In this document: one piece after another, positions 43,401-54,965 of the stretch
How the letters are laid out: every line of letters begins with the position of its first letter
Numbering within the stretch: position 1 is the first letter of the stretch
Origin: Symbiodinium kawagutii
Lineage: Eukaryota; Sar; Dinophyceae; Suessiales; Symbiodiniaceae
Assembly (NCBI GenBank): GCA_009767595.1
Contig: VSDK01001858.1
Location: forward strand, 80,071-144,070
Length of the DNA: 64,000 nt
Direction: 5' to 3'
Notes under the pieces: model-generated
Database searches by the model: none
Told to the model about the DNA's origin: nothing
The model's input: the letters and a program-made list of their open reading frames with translations, nothing else
Translations under genes and position numbers: made by a program

Positions 43401-43415
43401 ATTACTTCGTTTCGT

Positions 43416-43658
43416 CAACCGAATGCGGCGAGTTGTGGGGGTCTGGGGTGTGCTCTCTGCGATGGTGCAACTTCAAGGCCTGGGACATCCATCACGGAAG
43501 ACCAAGTCTGTTGGTGCACTCATCCGGATGATGCGCCGCCAGAAATCGTCAAGCTGGTGCCCTGGGGGAGGGCCGTTGGCATCCGTTGGCGCCAGCAACT
43601 GTTGACGTGGAAGATGATTGAAGCATTTGCCTTGGGGGTGCTACCTGGCGGATGCTAA
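43416..43658 (+). CDS. Candidate coding fragment lacking an ATG, possibly broken
   Basis: A frame with no start codon runs 80 codons to TAA. It contains CTHPDDAPPEIVKLVPWGRA and then a Trp/Arg/Leu-rich stretch, clearly protein-like. After the stop, another frame (about 43750-43850) again reads as plausible protein (NDFRHGLSLLKVQWLMLRFP). Alternating good frames without splice borders suggest a decayed gene or retroelement fragment. Confidence 0.35.
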   Translation, partial: QPNAASCGGLGCALCDGATSRPGTSITEDQVCWCTHPDDAPPEIVKLVPWGRAVGIRWRQQLLTWKMIEAFALGVLPGGC

Positions 43659-44154
43659 GGTCTTTCAAGTTAGTTGGCCCTAGGATGCCATTCGTTTCAG
43701 GGAATGGGTGGAATTGTGCACCAGAACACGACCTTTTCCTAATGGACACTGAACGACTTCCGCCATGGCCTCTCGCTGCTCAAGGTACAATGGCTGATGC
43801 TGCGCTTTCCAGATGTGACCAAGGTGTCTCTTGGATCGGCCCCATAGGGCAGGAAGGAGAAGCATTTGACACAAACTCGCAAGCAGATCAAGCTGATACA
43901 GAGCATGAAACTATTGGGGTTTGACAATCCCTTGACTCGATTACACTCCCCTAGTTTGGTGATTTTCCTGACGCCAGAGAACCCTAGCCACGCCCAAAGA
44001 ACACAGTTGGCAGTTGGTCATCTCAGCGCATGCGTAGCAAAGTGTTGGCAAGTCAGCTCTGCAAGGCCTTTACTCAGATCATAAAGAAGGTCCCCGGTGA
44101 ACTTCAGGTCAACGGCACCCTGGCACAGCACTTGCTTTTGACCCATCAACCGCT

Positions 44155-44370
44155 TTAATTCACGGACATTTCTGTGATGATTGTGGGATCATGATCAATG
44201 ATCTCACAGAAGCGTCGTGAAAGAAATGCATGCAATTCCTGTGATTCAGCGTGGTCAGCTGCACCGAAGTGACCATACAAGACCCTGCACATTCCTGCGC
44301 CACGAAAGGTTGTGGATGCAAAGGCCCTCGGCCTTCTTTTCCAATAGTCTGACTCACGTGGCAGCAGCAT
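44155..44370 (-). CDS. Small unrecognised ORF (minus strand)
   Basis: A 71-codon frame contains GMCRVLYGHFGAADHAESQE and then a basic/acidic helix-like end before the stop. It is divergent to the ORF at 44396. It may be an exon; no family is recognised. Confidence 0.3.
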   Translation of the reverse strand: MLLPRESDYWKRRPRAFASTTFRGAGMCRVLYGHFGAADHAESQELHAFLSRRFCEIIDHDPTIITEMSVN

Positions 44371-44395
44371 GGAGGCCGCTTCCTGGTGAGGTTCT

Positions 44396-44569
44396 ATGAC
44401 TCTGAGCGAGTTCGATCAAGCATTGGTGGCTTTCAAGATCCGGAGGCCCGAACTGCTTCGAGAAGGTCGCTGCTGTGATGTACTCACCATCATGGAAATT
44501 TGGGATAGCCTGGGACCCTACTGCCCACCGTCAGAGAAGAAAATGTGGTTCATCCTAACCCATGACTAA
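44396..44569 (+). CDS. Small unrecognised ORF (57 aa)
   Basis: ATG to TAA, reading MTLSEFDQALVAFKIRRPEL and continuing in ordinary protein composition. It faces away from the minus-strand frame ending at 44370, with 25 bp between them. The arrangement could be two divergent genes or coincidence. Confidence 0.3.
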   Translation: MTLSEFDQALVAFKIRRPELLREGRCCDVLTIMEIWDSLGPYCPPSEKKMWFILTHD

Positions 44570-45657
44570 TCAGCCATTGTAAGGCATGATGAGTCATCAT
44601 GAGCCAATGCACTATCATCTAATTGTTGGGGTATTGATGGTCAGACGAGTTGGGCATCGGTGGAATTTTCATTTAAGTGTCGGTCTCCAAATCTTTGCCA
44701 GGCTTGATGAACCAGGGGTGGAAGTGGCCTATCGTATCTTGCCCCGGTGAGATTCACATGGTGAGCGCGATGGCACAGGGTCAGTTATATATCTATTGCT
44801 CGCGTGCAAAGCATGGTGGACAGCAATACGGCAACCATCCTAATTGTAAGCTTCGATGATGGAAGAAGTCGCAGTTGTTTGAAGAAGGCGGGAATTTGAA
44901 TTGTGCCGCTGCTTTATGTAAAACATTTCATGCTGGTGACCTTGGCAATTCAGGTCAGCTAAGGATCAAATAAGACGGGAACTGTACCAGCACACTGTGA
45001 TGTTTCTTGCAGCAACATTTTCCCATGAAAGCGGTGCGTGTCTCCAAACGCATTCTTGCATAAAGCATATAAAGCCGTGACTATGACTATAGTCTATAGT
45101 GTGATCTTTGCAGCCAATAAAATCATGTGGCACATCCTGTGTCAAGTGGGTCAAGTTCCTCTCGATGTGCTCTGCACCTCCAACAAAAACACATGTGTCA
45201 CATGCGCAACATTTGTTTGTATTGCCTTGGACACCTCCCCGAGTTCAATGTTGGTTGCGCAGCGTCGTCCCAACCAGCCTTCAGAAAAAAACGCCATATA
45301 TGTTTGTAGCTGGCAACATTGAAGTCGGGGTTTCCAGGGGCAAGCATGAGAGTTCCTCATCTTGGCGGGGCGGTTTTTGAAGAGCCCCCTGTTGGTAATG
45401 GCTTTCTACAACATTCTACAACCAAGCAGTCTGGCTGCCTCCGTACCACATCAGCCACTTCGCAACCTGCGCAGAATGCGACACGTCTTCAGCACCACCA
45501 TGTTGGACGATTTCGATGGTCTTGTACAAACATCGAGCTAAGCGATCTCGAACATGCAGAATATTTATCCTTTGAGGGGAAAAACGAACTGCTTCATTAC
45601 TTTGAGATACGAGCTTCTTGAGATCTTTAGCATATAACTACCCTACTTAGCAGGAAG

Positions 45658-45779
45658 TAGTGTACGTCTTTGTGGATATGCCTGCCGACCCCTGGGAAAC
45701 ATTCAGCGGCCATCGCTTGTTGCCCCCAAACCCACCATTTGAATGTTCAGATCAGGCGATGCTGGATCTGGTTCTCCCA
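45658..45779 (+). CDS. Candidate exon, unrecognised
   Basis: A split codon then a frame reading VYVFVDMPADPWETFSGHRL, Pro-rich afterwards, up to a possible GTTCTC border. Composition is exon-like in AT-rich surroundings. Downstream, another frame near 45840-46015 is also protein-like and could be a following exon. Confidence 0.33.
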
Positions 45780-46019
45780 CGTTCTCCCGCACCGAGGCTA
45801 CCTTGCAAGCAACGATACTTTAACACAGGACGGAGCCTTAGTTGCTTGCAAGACGAGTGCTGGTGAAGACGAGGTGTCCGGACATGATCTGGCATGTCCT
45901 GACCACGTCCTGAGGGTTGGCGTTGTACAGGGGTTGATGCTTTGTATGAGCTCACAAGCGTTTGGACACCCCGGCCAAGAATGGCAATCTTTTGATCCCA
46001 TGAATTGGCAAGCGGTAAG

Positions 46020-47510
46020 TCGATGCCAAAGATGCTGCAAAAAATAATGCGCCAGCAGGTCAGTCATCTACTGAAGCATGGACTTCCTCCGCTGTAGATT
46101 TGCCAAGCATTTGTGAATCAGAATCGATGCATCCACCACAAGTGATCCAGCTACCAAAAAGTGGGAACATACATGGGTTTTTTAATGTTTCTGAGAAACA
46201 AGTTTTTCACATACGGTACAAGATAGGGCACAACTGGTGCAAGTGGGCCCGCGGTGCATCAGCTATTCTACGACAACTATCCAGCTGCCATTTCCCTGCA
46301 GTTGGCCCCCCAATGACTTGGCCAATCATCCACCCAACTACAGTATACAGTATAGTTTCTATATCTGCATTACCTAATTTATTAGATACTAGTTAGCATG
46401 TCACCATAGTAGTAGATGGCATTGGATGGCATTGCTTAAGTATATGAACCAGCTGTTGTGTCTACAATGATGTGTTGTCATGTCTAGGAGCTCCCCCGTT
46501 ACCAGGAGGCCCGTTGCGAGGCCCTTTGGAAGAAGCTGGAGCCTTTCGTCGTAACTTCGCGGCTCAATGCCCAGGCACGTGGCCTTAGTTCTGATGTTGA
46601 TGCTACGTGGGGAATGGGGTAGGATGCTCAAAAAAAGGCTTGCACTTGCAAACCATGTTGATGCTACTTAGGGGAGAAGGTGGGGCCGGGTGGATGTTCA
46701 CATGACATACATGTTTGACCAATGTACATATACCAATGTTCTATTGTATTTGGCATTTTGTTTTACACATTTTCTGCCATGTGTGTGTGTGTGTGTGTGC
46801 CTGACTTTTTTTTCTTTGACCTACTGTGTGACGTAGGTTGAAAGTGGGGGGAGGGAAGCATAGTATGATCTGACATCTTGCCTGAAATGAATGTGGCACA
46901 TTTTCTGTGACAGGTATCGTGTGACAAACGTTGGTTAAATAAGATAGATGCGGACTCTTTGAAATCCCACACACTCCATGCCCGATATATTTATACTTAT
47001 ACATGGTTAAAATTGGTCAAATGTAGGTAAAACCTATCATGCATGGAGTGCTTGGGAATCTGAATTTATGTAAGTTTGACCATGTTAAGCCCCGGGGAAA
47101 TATACTGCAAGTACATACCTGCTCTTGCGGTACAAAACAAGTATATACGGGACCAATTTTGGCTTAGCATCTCCAGAATTGACGTGGTCAAGCCCACAAA
47201 AATGTAAAAACAAAGTGTTAGGCTGTGTTAGGCGCCGGTATTGACTTTGTTGTCGGTCACGGCCGCCACCTGCCAAACCTTAAGATAAAAAGATGCTTAC
47301 GAACCACGCAGCATTCAGCCACCAGAAATTTCTCTGCAATGTTGAGACACTACGCCGTAGATATCACCGGAGATTTCCAAGCCACATTACCCCACGGCAG
47401 CTCAGGGTACCTTCAAAAGCTTTATAGAATTATGTGAGGAATCTTGACCCCAATTGTGGGCCTTGTGACAAGCAGAGTTAACGTCAAGCAATGTCAAGCC
47501 AACAAGTTTG
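46020..47510. other. No supported gene; GT microsatellite
   Basis: A GT microsatellite lies at about 46782-46800. Remaining sequence is AT-rich and has no convincing exon. Confidence 0.45.
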
Positions 47511-47516
47511 AGGCAG

Positions 47517-47595
47517 ATCAATTACTTTACTTCGAGTGATCCCCACCATGTCATTTCAACACCGCTTGTTGACTCCACTTTTGTTTGACATTCTC
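47517..47595 (-). repeat. Inverted copy of the flank at 985-1050
   Basis: Reads, as reverse complement, almost exactly like the flank next to the left satellite. It is followed at once by the 12-bp array in the same relative order. Confidence 0.85.
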
Positions 47596-48172
47596 TCCGA
47601 CATTTAGGATGACATTTTTTCTGACCTTCTCTCCGAAATCTCTTCTGACATTCTTTCTGGCATATCTTTTGACATTCTCTCTGACATTCTTTCTGGCATA
47701 TCTTTTGACATTCTTTCTGACATCTCTTCTGACATTTCTTCTGACATTCTATCCTGACATTTCTTCTGACATTTTATCCTGGCATATCTTTTGCCATTCT
47801 CTCTGGCATTCTTTCTGGCATATCTTTTGACATTCTTTCTGACATCTCTTCTGACATTTCTTCTGACATTCTATCCTGACATTTCTTCTGACATTTTATC
47901 CTGGCATATCTTTTGCCATTCTCTCTGGCATTCTTTCTGGCATATCTTTTGACATTCTTTCTGACATCTCTTCTGACATTTCTTCTGACATTCTATCCTG
48001 ACATTTCTTCTGACATTTTATCCTGGCATATCTTTTGCCATTCTCTCTGGCATTCTTTCTGGCATATCTTTTGACATTCTTTCTGACATCTCTTCTGACA
48101 TTTCTTCTGACATTCTTTCTGACATTCTTCCTGACATTTCTTCTGACATTTTTTCTGACATTCTTTTCTCCC
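47596..48172 (-). repeat. 12-bp satellite, inverted relative to 1-985, with 122-bp units
   Basis: TTCTTTCTGACA-type units form the array. The marker ATTTTATCCT recurs at 47771, 47893 and 48015, an exact 122-bp period, which is twice the 61-bp unit of the left array. Units are nearly identical. Met/Ser/Glu/Arg-rich frames on the minus strand are due to the repeat. Confidence 0.95.
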
Positions 48173-48345
48173 GGTTGAGGTCCGGCAGCGACCACTGAGC
48201 GCGGATGGTCGTGGTTGAGGTCCGGCAGCGACCACTGGGCGTGGCCTGTCGTGGTTGAGGTCCGGCAGCGACCACTAGGCTTGGCCTGTCGTGGTTGAGG
48301 TCCGGCAGCGACCACTAGTCGTGCATGGTCGTGGTTGAGGTCCGG
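48173..48345 (+). repeat. 40-bp minisatellite
   Basis: GGTTGAGGTCCGGCAGCGAC begins units at 48173, 48213, 48253, 48293 and a partial one at 48333, an exact 40-bp period. It directly abuts the 12-bp array. Confidence 0.96.
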
Positions 48346-48418
48346 CGAGGAGAAGGAGAAGGAGGAGGACGAGGAGGAGAAGGAGGAGGACGAGGAGGAG
48401 GACGAGGAGGAGGAGCAG
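48346..48418 (+). repeat. GAG/GGA purine repeat
   Basis: A purine-only run of GAGGAGAAG and GAGGACGAG triplets. The plus strand would encode poly-Glu/Lys; the minus strand poly-Ser/Phe. Confidence 0.93.
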
Positions 48419-48429
48419 TCAGCTCTGAT

Positions 48430-49640
48430 AAAATCTAACAACCCTCACCTGACAGGTGGGGAAAAAGAGTCCATTCTAGGCAGAAAGTGCCACGTTCGTA
48501 CTTTTTCTTATCACATTAGTTTGAAATATGATGTGATGGTTTGGCAGCTTTTGTGACACATATATTTGGCGGGTTTTTATATCTTCATTTTGCACCCTTT
48601 GTCAACTCTGGTGCGCAATAGCTTGATACAAACGCCGGAGTCCAGCGCACAACATTCGGGACCTGCACAAGACTAGAGGAGGAGCAGATCTTGTCATAAC
48701 ATCGGCCCTCACCAACGTGTTGGGAGTGTGGAAAGCAGGGAACAAGGAATTCACCCACAGGCAGAATATCATTATTTGACATAGGGGATTCTAAACATGA
48801 TCCCCTCACTATCAGCCACTACTGGCTGGTGGTTGGGAGGGAGCTCAGGAGCCAGGGGTATCCTTAGAGCCCTTTGAAAGGGGAGTGCCCTGACCAAATG
48901 GCAGTGGATGTAATGTAGTGGGTGATCTATTGAGGGCCCGCCAGTTTTGAGAGCGAGCCATCTATGCACAAGGGCATTTGAACAGTTTCGCACACAGCCG
49001 TCGGTCAGTGCTATTCAACCCGCAAATTGCATGGATACGATTTATGACCGGTAAATCAGCGAATCAGCCATCATTGCAGACGGACTGTTCAAGTTTGTGT
49101 TTGTGCAATAGTATGTTGTGTTTTCTGTCCACTTCTTTTGGAATTGCTTTTTGCGAACAACAGCTTGGCCATAGGATTTCATCGGTTTCATGCGAAGCAT
49201 TGTCTGGCACCCAGAAAGCCAGATGAGTTTTGAAATGTTGCTGGGAGGGAATGGGAAGGATTGTTGAACATAGAGGTAGATGATGGCGCTTGAAGCATCA
49301 GCAACGTGTGTGTGTGTGTGCGTGTTGCATGGTGAGAATTAATGCCATGGTTGCCTGGAATGTGTCCATGAAATTCCAGGCGGTAACTACCTGGTGGATT
49401 CGAAGCATCCAAATGTCCAATGGAACCATAGTTTGCTCGCATGAGGAACGATCTCATGACGCTAGTGACGTGTATGTTTTTTTAAGAACTATGTGGAATT
49501 CCATGTCCAAACCTTCTTGTGGAAAACACGTTGTTCCCTTTGAGTAGCCTCACTGCATGGAATGACAGCCGCCCACTGTGTGTTGCCGGCCTTCCCCGCT
49601 CCATTTTTGCGTAAGCCGCAACGGTATGCTGCATGCTTCA
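48430..49640. other. No supported gene
   Basis: Unique sequence with a short GT tract near 49305-49322. A minus-strand 73-codon frame at 48772-48993 is weakly protein-like; no clean borders. Confidence 0.4.
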
Positions 49641-49652
49641 CAGCTTGCTGAT

Positions 49653-49768
49653 TGGGTGTTTCTCAAATTACCGAACCCCCTAAATCATCCAATGTTGGAT
49701 AACCATTATAGTTCATTATAGTAGTAAACCCACCGCTTTTGGGGGTCCCCCATGTCAAGAAACCACCA
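49653..49768. mobile_element. MITE-like element, family 2, copy I
   Basis: TGGGTGTTTCTCAAATTACC then GAACCCCCTAAATCATCC at the left and TTTTGGGGGTCCCCCATGTC then AAGAAACCACCA at the right. Size is 116 bp. The AAATCATCCAA inner word also occurs, inverted, in copy G. Confidence 0.75.
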
Positions 49769-49882
49769 ATTATGTACAGTAATTGTTTATTGGTGCTGGA
49801 ATGGTATAATCTTGGAACATTGCGATGTTAAACCTATAGGGAGACGACCAAGATCAGCATTCAGTGCTGTTTAATCGTTGCC

Positions 49883-50005
49883 ATGCCCGCACCCCTCGCG
49901 CGCATGGTGGAAAAGAAGATGCTGAATATTTTCTTTGCCGACCCGAAAACCGGCCGCCAGCGGCAAGAGCGCTTTCCGGCCTTGGATTTGGACACTGGTG
50001 AAGAG
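49883..50005 (+). CDS. Candidate first exon, unrecognised
   Basis: ATG at 49883 starts 41 codons reading MPAPLARMVEKKMLNIFFAD, continuing through an Arg/Gln-rich and acidic end to a GAAGAG-GTGAGA border in phase 0. GC content jumps at the ATG and falls after the donor. No family is recognised. It is on the same strand as the exon pair at 50.9-51.3 kb. Confidence 0.43.
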
Positions 50006-50891
50006 GTGAGACGCTGTTGCAGCAGCATGGCGGGCACCGGTTCAGGCATTCCTTGTATCATGATGCATCATGCCCGACAGCTTCGAACAAGTTGATGGCA
50101 TCGAATGACCGCGGTTGTTCGTTCTTGAGTAGGCCAGTCTTTCTTTTTGTCAGGTGGTGCCTGTCTACAATTGCAGTCCATGAATCTTTGGATCTCATCA
50201 GGTGTCTGGATACCAGCTCACTCTGGATATTCCTTTTACTGTATCTCCATTTTTGTGGGAATTTGAAGCTCATTTTCAAGCACAACAAAACTGCTTCAGT
50301 TGCCCATATTTCTCACCCATTTTCCCCAGGTTTGTGTGATCAGGTCATTTTCCCCATAACTTACCCTTATGTTCCCCATGGTTCCCACACCCAAGACCAT
50401 TGGACTCTTTGGATTCCTGGCCGCAGATCCTGTCACAACTTCGGAAACGCTGTGACACTTGGACGACTGGAGCGGCGCTCACCCAGCAGATTGGTACCAC
50501 GGGGTATACCACCCTGGGGCGCACCGCGCATGATGCTCCAAGACCCACATAGAAGCACATGCGATTCGGACATTGAATGATTTGAATGTGATGACTGCAG
50601 ATCATATTGAATCCAAGCTGTTCATGAATTTGTTGACCTTGGCAGCTGGCAGCTCTTTCTTGCACCTTCAATTGGCATTGACCAATTGGCACAGGGGTTG
50701 GGTCTCAAGGCAAAAAATAAGCGCAAGAAAAGATTAAGAAAGTCCAAGGCGCCTCTGAACTTCTATGCACGTTTTGTTTTTGGGGGCTCCGTTTGAGTAT
50801 CATTGAAAAATAATGAATTTTGCCATGTTCATCACCCAAGTGGCAATCAAGATGGTTTTTGGACATCGGTGCCCACTTTTTCAGACCCCAG

Positions 50892-51018
50892 GGGCAAGGC
50901 CCCAAGGTTTCTTGGTTGTGCTACCAAGGACGATGCCGGGACGCAATCGTCTAACTTCAAACATCTCCGTATCAAAGGCATCGGTGTCTTCTTGGACCTC
51001 CAGGAGTCGCCTGTGACG
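50892..51018 (+). CDS. Candidate exon, joins in phase to 51174
   Basis: After a CCCCAG acceptor the frame contains FKHLRIKGIGVFLDLQESPV and ends in phase 0 at a GTGACG-GTGGTA border. The intron to the next candidate is 155 bp. No family is recognised. Confidence 0.4.
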
Positions 51019-51173
51019 GTGGTAGCAGGTTTGGCCTGGCCATACCGCGATCAAGCATTATCGACAGGTAGAATTGATACATGTGCTAGGCACAACCCGA
51101 AGAATGATTTTTGGATGATAGGATCGCATATGTTTGGAGGCTCACCACATTGCCTCTCATTTTCCATTGCGAG

Positions 51174-51291
51174 GAGCCATTCTACAAGGCTTTGATGGAG
51201 GATGAGACGGAGCTGGAAGCCATCGAGCCTGAGGGCCAGGGCCAAGATCAGACCAGCACAAGGGTCCCTTGGACCAAATCGAGGAAGGAAA
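51174..51291 (+). CDS. Candidate exon, follows 50892-51018 in phase
   Basis: A TGCGAG acceptor precedes a phase-0 start reading EPFYKALMEDETELEAIEPE, then Gln/Thr/Ser-rich, to a GAAA-GTAAAA donor. The acidic helix and polar tail suggest a linker or a disordered region. Matching phases support one plus-strand gene with 50892-51018. Confidence 0.4.
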
Positions 51292-51795
51292 GTAAAACTA
51301 GTTCTGTGTTTTTCAATATTTTAGCCATTTTTGGTCGGCCCTGTCACTCCTGTGTTACTCTTGGTGTTTGTTCCGCAGCGGCCAAAGCGCCATGGGGTGC
51401 CGCTGTGACCGTTGCCATTGGATCGCCAGAAGTGTTGCTGTTTTTGCTGTTTCAAGTCCTGGAGCAGGAGCAGTGCCGAAGCTTACAGCCCATGCTAAGA
51501 AGCTTGTGTTGTTCCTTTTTTCCTCCGGAATCCGCGAAGTCATGTAGTGTAAGCTCATTGGGAGAGCATGAAAGGTCCTGATTCCCATGCATGGAATGTG
51601 ATATTCGACGTTGACAACGTCAATTGAGTAATTAGTCCTCACTGCCTCACTCTACCGGCAGCTATGGATACTGAGCCAAATTGTAGGATCAGAATGGAAT
51701 TTGAACCTCCCATTTGCCCTGGCTGTTGGGTGCTGCTGGCCACTGAATGCATGGTTGTGAGGTATTGCAAGCATTGCTGGATGCTTTGCATTTGC

Positions 51796-52172
<377 letters not shown>

Positions 52173-52362
52173 TGTCAAGATGATACTGCACTCCCACACT
52201 TCACACTCTTGAGCCATATTTCAACTTTGGCTCAAGGCCATACTGAGGAAAAGACTTCTGCTGCTCAGAGTGAATTCCAGGGTTGAGCTCGGGTGGAACT
52301 TCGAGGTTGTGAACTTCTTGACTTCTTGGCAGGGAAGTATCTGAGACTTCGCTGTTTTGATA
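52173..52362 (+). repeat. 5' LTR of the copia element
   Basis: Begins TGTCAAGATGATACTG and ends CGCTGTTTTGATA, directly followed by the primer-binding site. It aligns end to end and without gaps to 58397-58586. It contains ACTTC at least six times and a leader-like TTTGGCTCAAG at 52226-52236. Confidence 0.93.
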
Positions 52363-52380
52363 TGGTAGCGGAGCCCTGCA
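52363..52380 (+). other. Primer-binding site
   Basis: TGGTAGCGGAGCC begins at the base after the LTR. It resembles the TGGTA-x-C-x-GAGC site used by copia elements that prime minus-strand synthesis with initiator methionine tRNA. The exact tRNA cannot be confirmed here. Confidence 0.75.
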
Positions 52381-52410
52381 ACGACAGGGAGTACAGGCCT
52401 CTCGTTGATC

Positions 52411-53224
52411 ATGGCTGAAATTCAAGGAGACTTCGGTCGACTCAAGTTGCCACTCCCTGCACACTTCTCAGGTGAACCTCGTGACCCCGAAGAATGGGAA
52501 TGGAACCTCGGGACATACATAGCCATGTTTCAACCAACTGTTTTGGATTTCATGGATAGGCCAGCTACTTCAGACGTAGAGATTGTAGATGCTTTCTTCC
52601 AAACTGGCGCGCCGAATGCTGATGAACTTCGACAGCTGATTGCTTTGAGTAGGAAACTTCACTATCCCCTTGCAAACCTGTGTGCCGGATCAACCAGAAT
52701 TCTGGTTCGCCAGAACGCAGTCGGAAATGGATTTGAAACATGGAGATTACTTCACCATCGCTTCCCTTTGCCAGAAGCCAGTAGACACGTGTCACTTCTC
52801 ACGAAGATGTTGGATTGGAAGTTCAGCACCCACACGTTTGAACAGGACTTCAACGCATGGGAAACGACAAAGAACAAGTAGGAGCAGCAGACAGGACAAG
52901 CACTTCCCGACAGCATACTTGTGGCAATAGTGATGAACAAAATGACGCGACCACTTCAGCAACATCTTCAATTGAATGCTGGAAACATCAACACGAAAGC
53001 ACATCTTGAATGTTCCGGACATTTCGGGCCCAATGGACATAGGAGCACTGAAAGGAAAAGGAAAGTCAAACTTCAACCATTGGTACTTCATGAAAGGTAA
53101 GACCGGTTACAACAAAGGAAAAGGAAAAGGAAAGGACTTCAAAGGTTACAAAGGCAAAGGAAAAGGAAAACAAGTGCCGTTCACTTCGACGAAAGGAAAA
53201 GGTAAAGGCAAGTCAAAAAGGTAG
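52411..53224 (+). pseudogene. gag remnant of the copia element
   Basis: ATG 52411 opens 156 codons up to an in-frame TAG at 52879-52881; the same frame reads on as protein afterwards, and a shift near 52980-53010 is needed to reach the Lys/Gly-rich segment ending at 53224. The start has the FSGEP-x-D-x-x-E-W-x-W motif typical of retrotransposon Gag, the capsid-like protein that packages the RNA. The basic KGKGK repeats probably bind nucleic acid. Stop and shift mean it is not functional. Confidence 0.75.
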
Positions 53225-53237
53225 CTCTACTTCGGTT

Positions 53238-54080
53238 GTGTGCTATGCTTGTGGAAACCCAGGTCGCACTTCTCGTGAGAGTGAGTGTAGAGCCAGTAGA
53301 ATCCACGCAGTTGAAGGCACGTCAAGGAATCAAGGTGAGAATCCATGGCATGAGACTTCATGGACTGATGATTGGACTGATGAATGGACATGGACTTCAG
53401 TGAATGACCCTACTTACTTCGGTGAGTATGATGGCTCATGGAGTGATGATTATTTCGCAGGTAACGTAGGATATGGGGATGACTGGTCTTGGGACCAGCC
53501 CTGGACTTCCTGGAATGGGTCCAGCGCTCAGGGTACTTCGGTGCCGGCATTGACGCAGGAAGCTACTTCGGTTCAGGTGACTGAAGCTTCAGCCACTGGC
53601 TCAGGAAGCCAGGGCACCTCATCTCAGGTCTCAGCAACAGTTGCTGAGCCACCAGAACTTCAGCGTTCACAGAGTCCCAGAATGGCAGCTGGTACTGCTA
53701 AGAACGCAACTTCAGCAATGATGTTTGCAGCGCTCACTTGGAACATTTTTGGAGTAGGAATTTCAGCCTTGGTTGGACCAGTTTCCACTTCAGGGAATCC
53801 CCAACATCATGTTGATGATTTGACCAACTTCTCAAGTTTGGAGAGTGTAGGACTTTCTCATCTCTCACTTCCCGGGTTTTCAGATTTCTTGATGGATCAG
53901 CATTTGGTTGTTTCATCAGCTGTTGACGCTTCATGGATTTTGTTTGACAGCGGTGCTGCTGCACACTGTCACCCAAAGAACTTCGCCCCGGAGTGGCCTC
54001 TACTTCCCATCAATGGTTCCAAGCCCCCACTTCGTAGCGTGACAGGTCGTCCACTCCATGCTATGGCAGGAAACTTGTAG
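53238..54080 (+). pseudogene. Zinc-knuckle and aspartic protease region of the copia element
   Basis: The frame opens with CYACGNPGRTSRE, a degenerate CCHC knuckle in which the usual His after Gly is Arg. A long Trp/Asp/Ser/Thr-rich linker follows. At 53942-53970 the motif FDSGAAAHCHP is the catalytic Asp-Ser-Gly of a retroviral-type aspartic protease, which cuts the polyprotein. The frame is cut by a TAG at about 54078; sequence after it continues in a neighbouring frame. Confidence 0.75.
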
Positions 54081-54965
54081 GACTGAAGGCAGGTGATGTT
54101 GAGTGTTACCTTCACTTCTGTGTCACTGACATTGATTATCCCCTTGTTTCGGTTGGACGACTTCTGGTTCAGGGTTACACGGTTGAATTTTCTGAAAAGC
54201 AGGTGTGCGTGAAATGTCCCAATGGACAATCCATGCCATTTCACAGACATGGTTCACTTCTGTTCATGCAGCCCACAATTCAACCTTTTGAGAAGAACAA
54301 CTTCGAAGCTGTTTGTGTTACTTTCCATGAGCACTTCAAACCAAAGACCAACACTTCTACCTTGTGATCGTTGGCATTATGATTCAAATAGGCACACTTT
54401 GATCAGGTACCATATCAGACCTAGGAAGAACTTGCTTACCCCTGAGGGTACTTCAGACAGACCGGTTGCGCTTGACAAGTTGGCTGAACTTCGAAGAACC
54501 TTTGTGACCTTCGAAGGCCAAAGTGAACAAATCATAGAAGACAACTGGAGAATTTCAGGAGATCCCAAGAGAGCCTTGGACAAGTTCTGGAAAGGAAGGA
54601 TTGAGTTCGTTTTGATTTCACCGTATCCTTCCAGCAGACTGACAGGCAAGCAGTCGACGCATCCAGTGCCAAAGGTTGTGTCAGCAAAGCCTGCCAGCAC
54701 AAGCATTTCAGAACCAAAGCCCAAGTTGAGCCTTGAGACTTCTGGTCAGAAGAAAGTAAGTTTTCGAGACTTTCTTCCTGACTTCTCTCAGTCTTTGCAG
54801 TCAAAACTTGCGCTGGCCGGTGACAACATGGAGACAGTGAAACAAATTCTTCACCAATCCATGTTTGACCTGGATCCAACAACTGGACTTCGCTTGCAGC
54901 ATGACTTCTGGGCAGATGGTGGTTCCATGTGGGTCAGGCATCGCTTCGAACCATGCGCTCACTGA
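54081..54965 (+). pseudogene. Post-protease part of pol, frames mixed
   Basis: From 54081 to about 54366 one frame continues the protease and pre-integrase region. From about 54366 to 54965 another frame contains DRWHYDSNRHTLIRYHIRPR and a TPEGTSDRPV segment, then a Ser/Lys-rich linker. No HHCC or DDE integrase motifs are visible before the interruption at about 54966. A frameshift lies near 54350. Confidence 0.6.
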
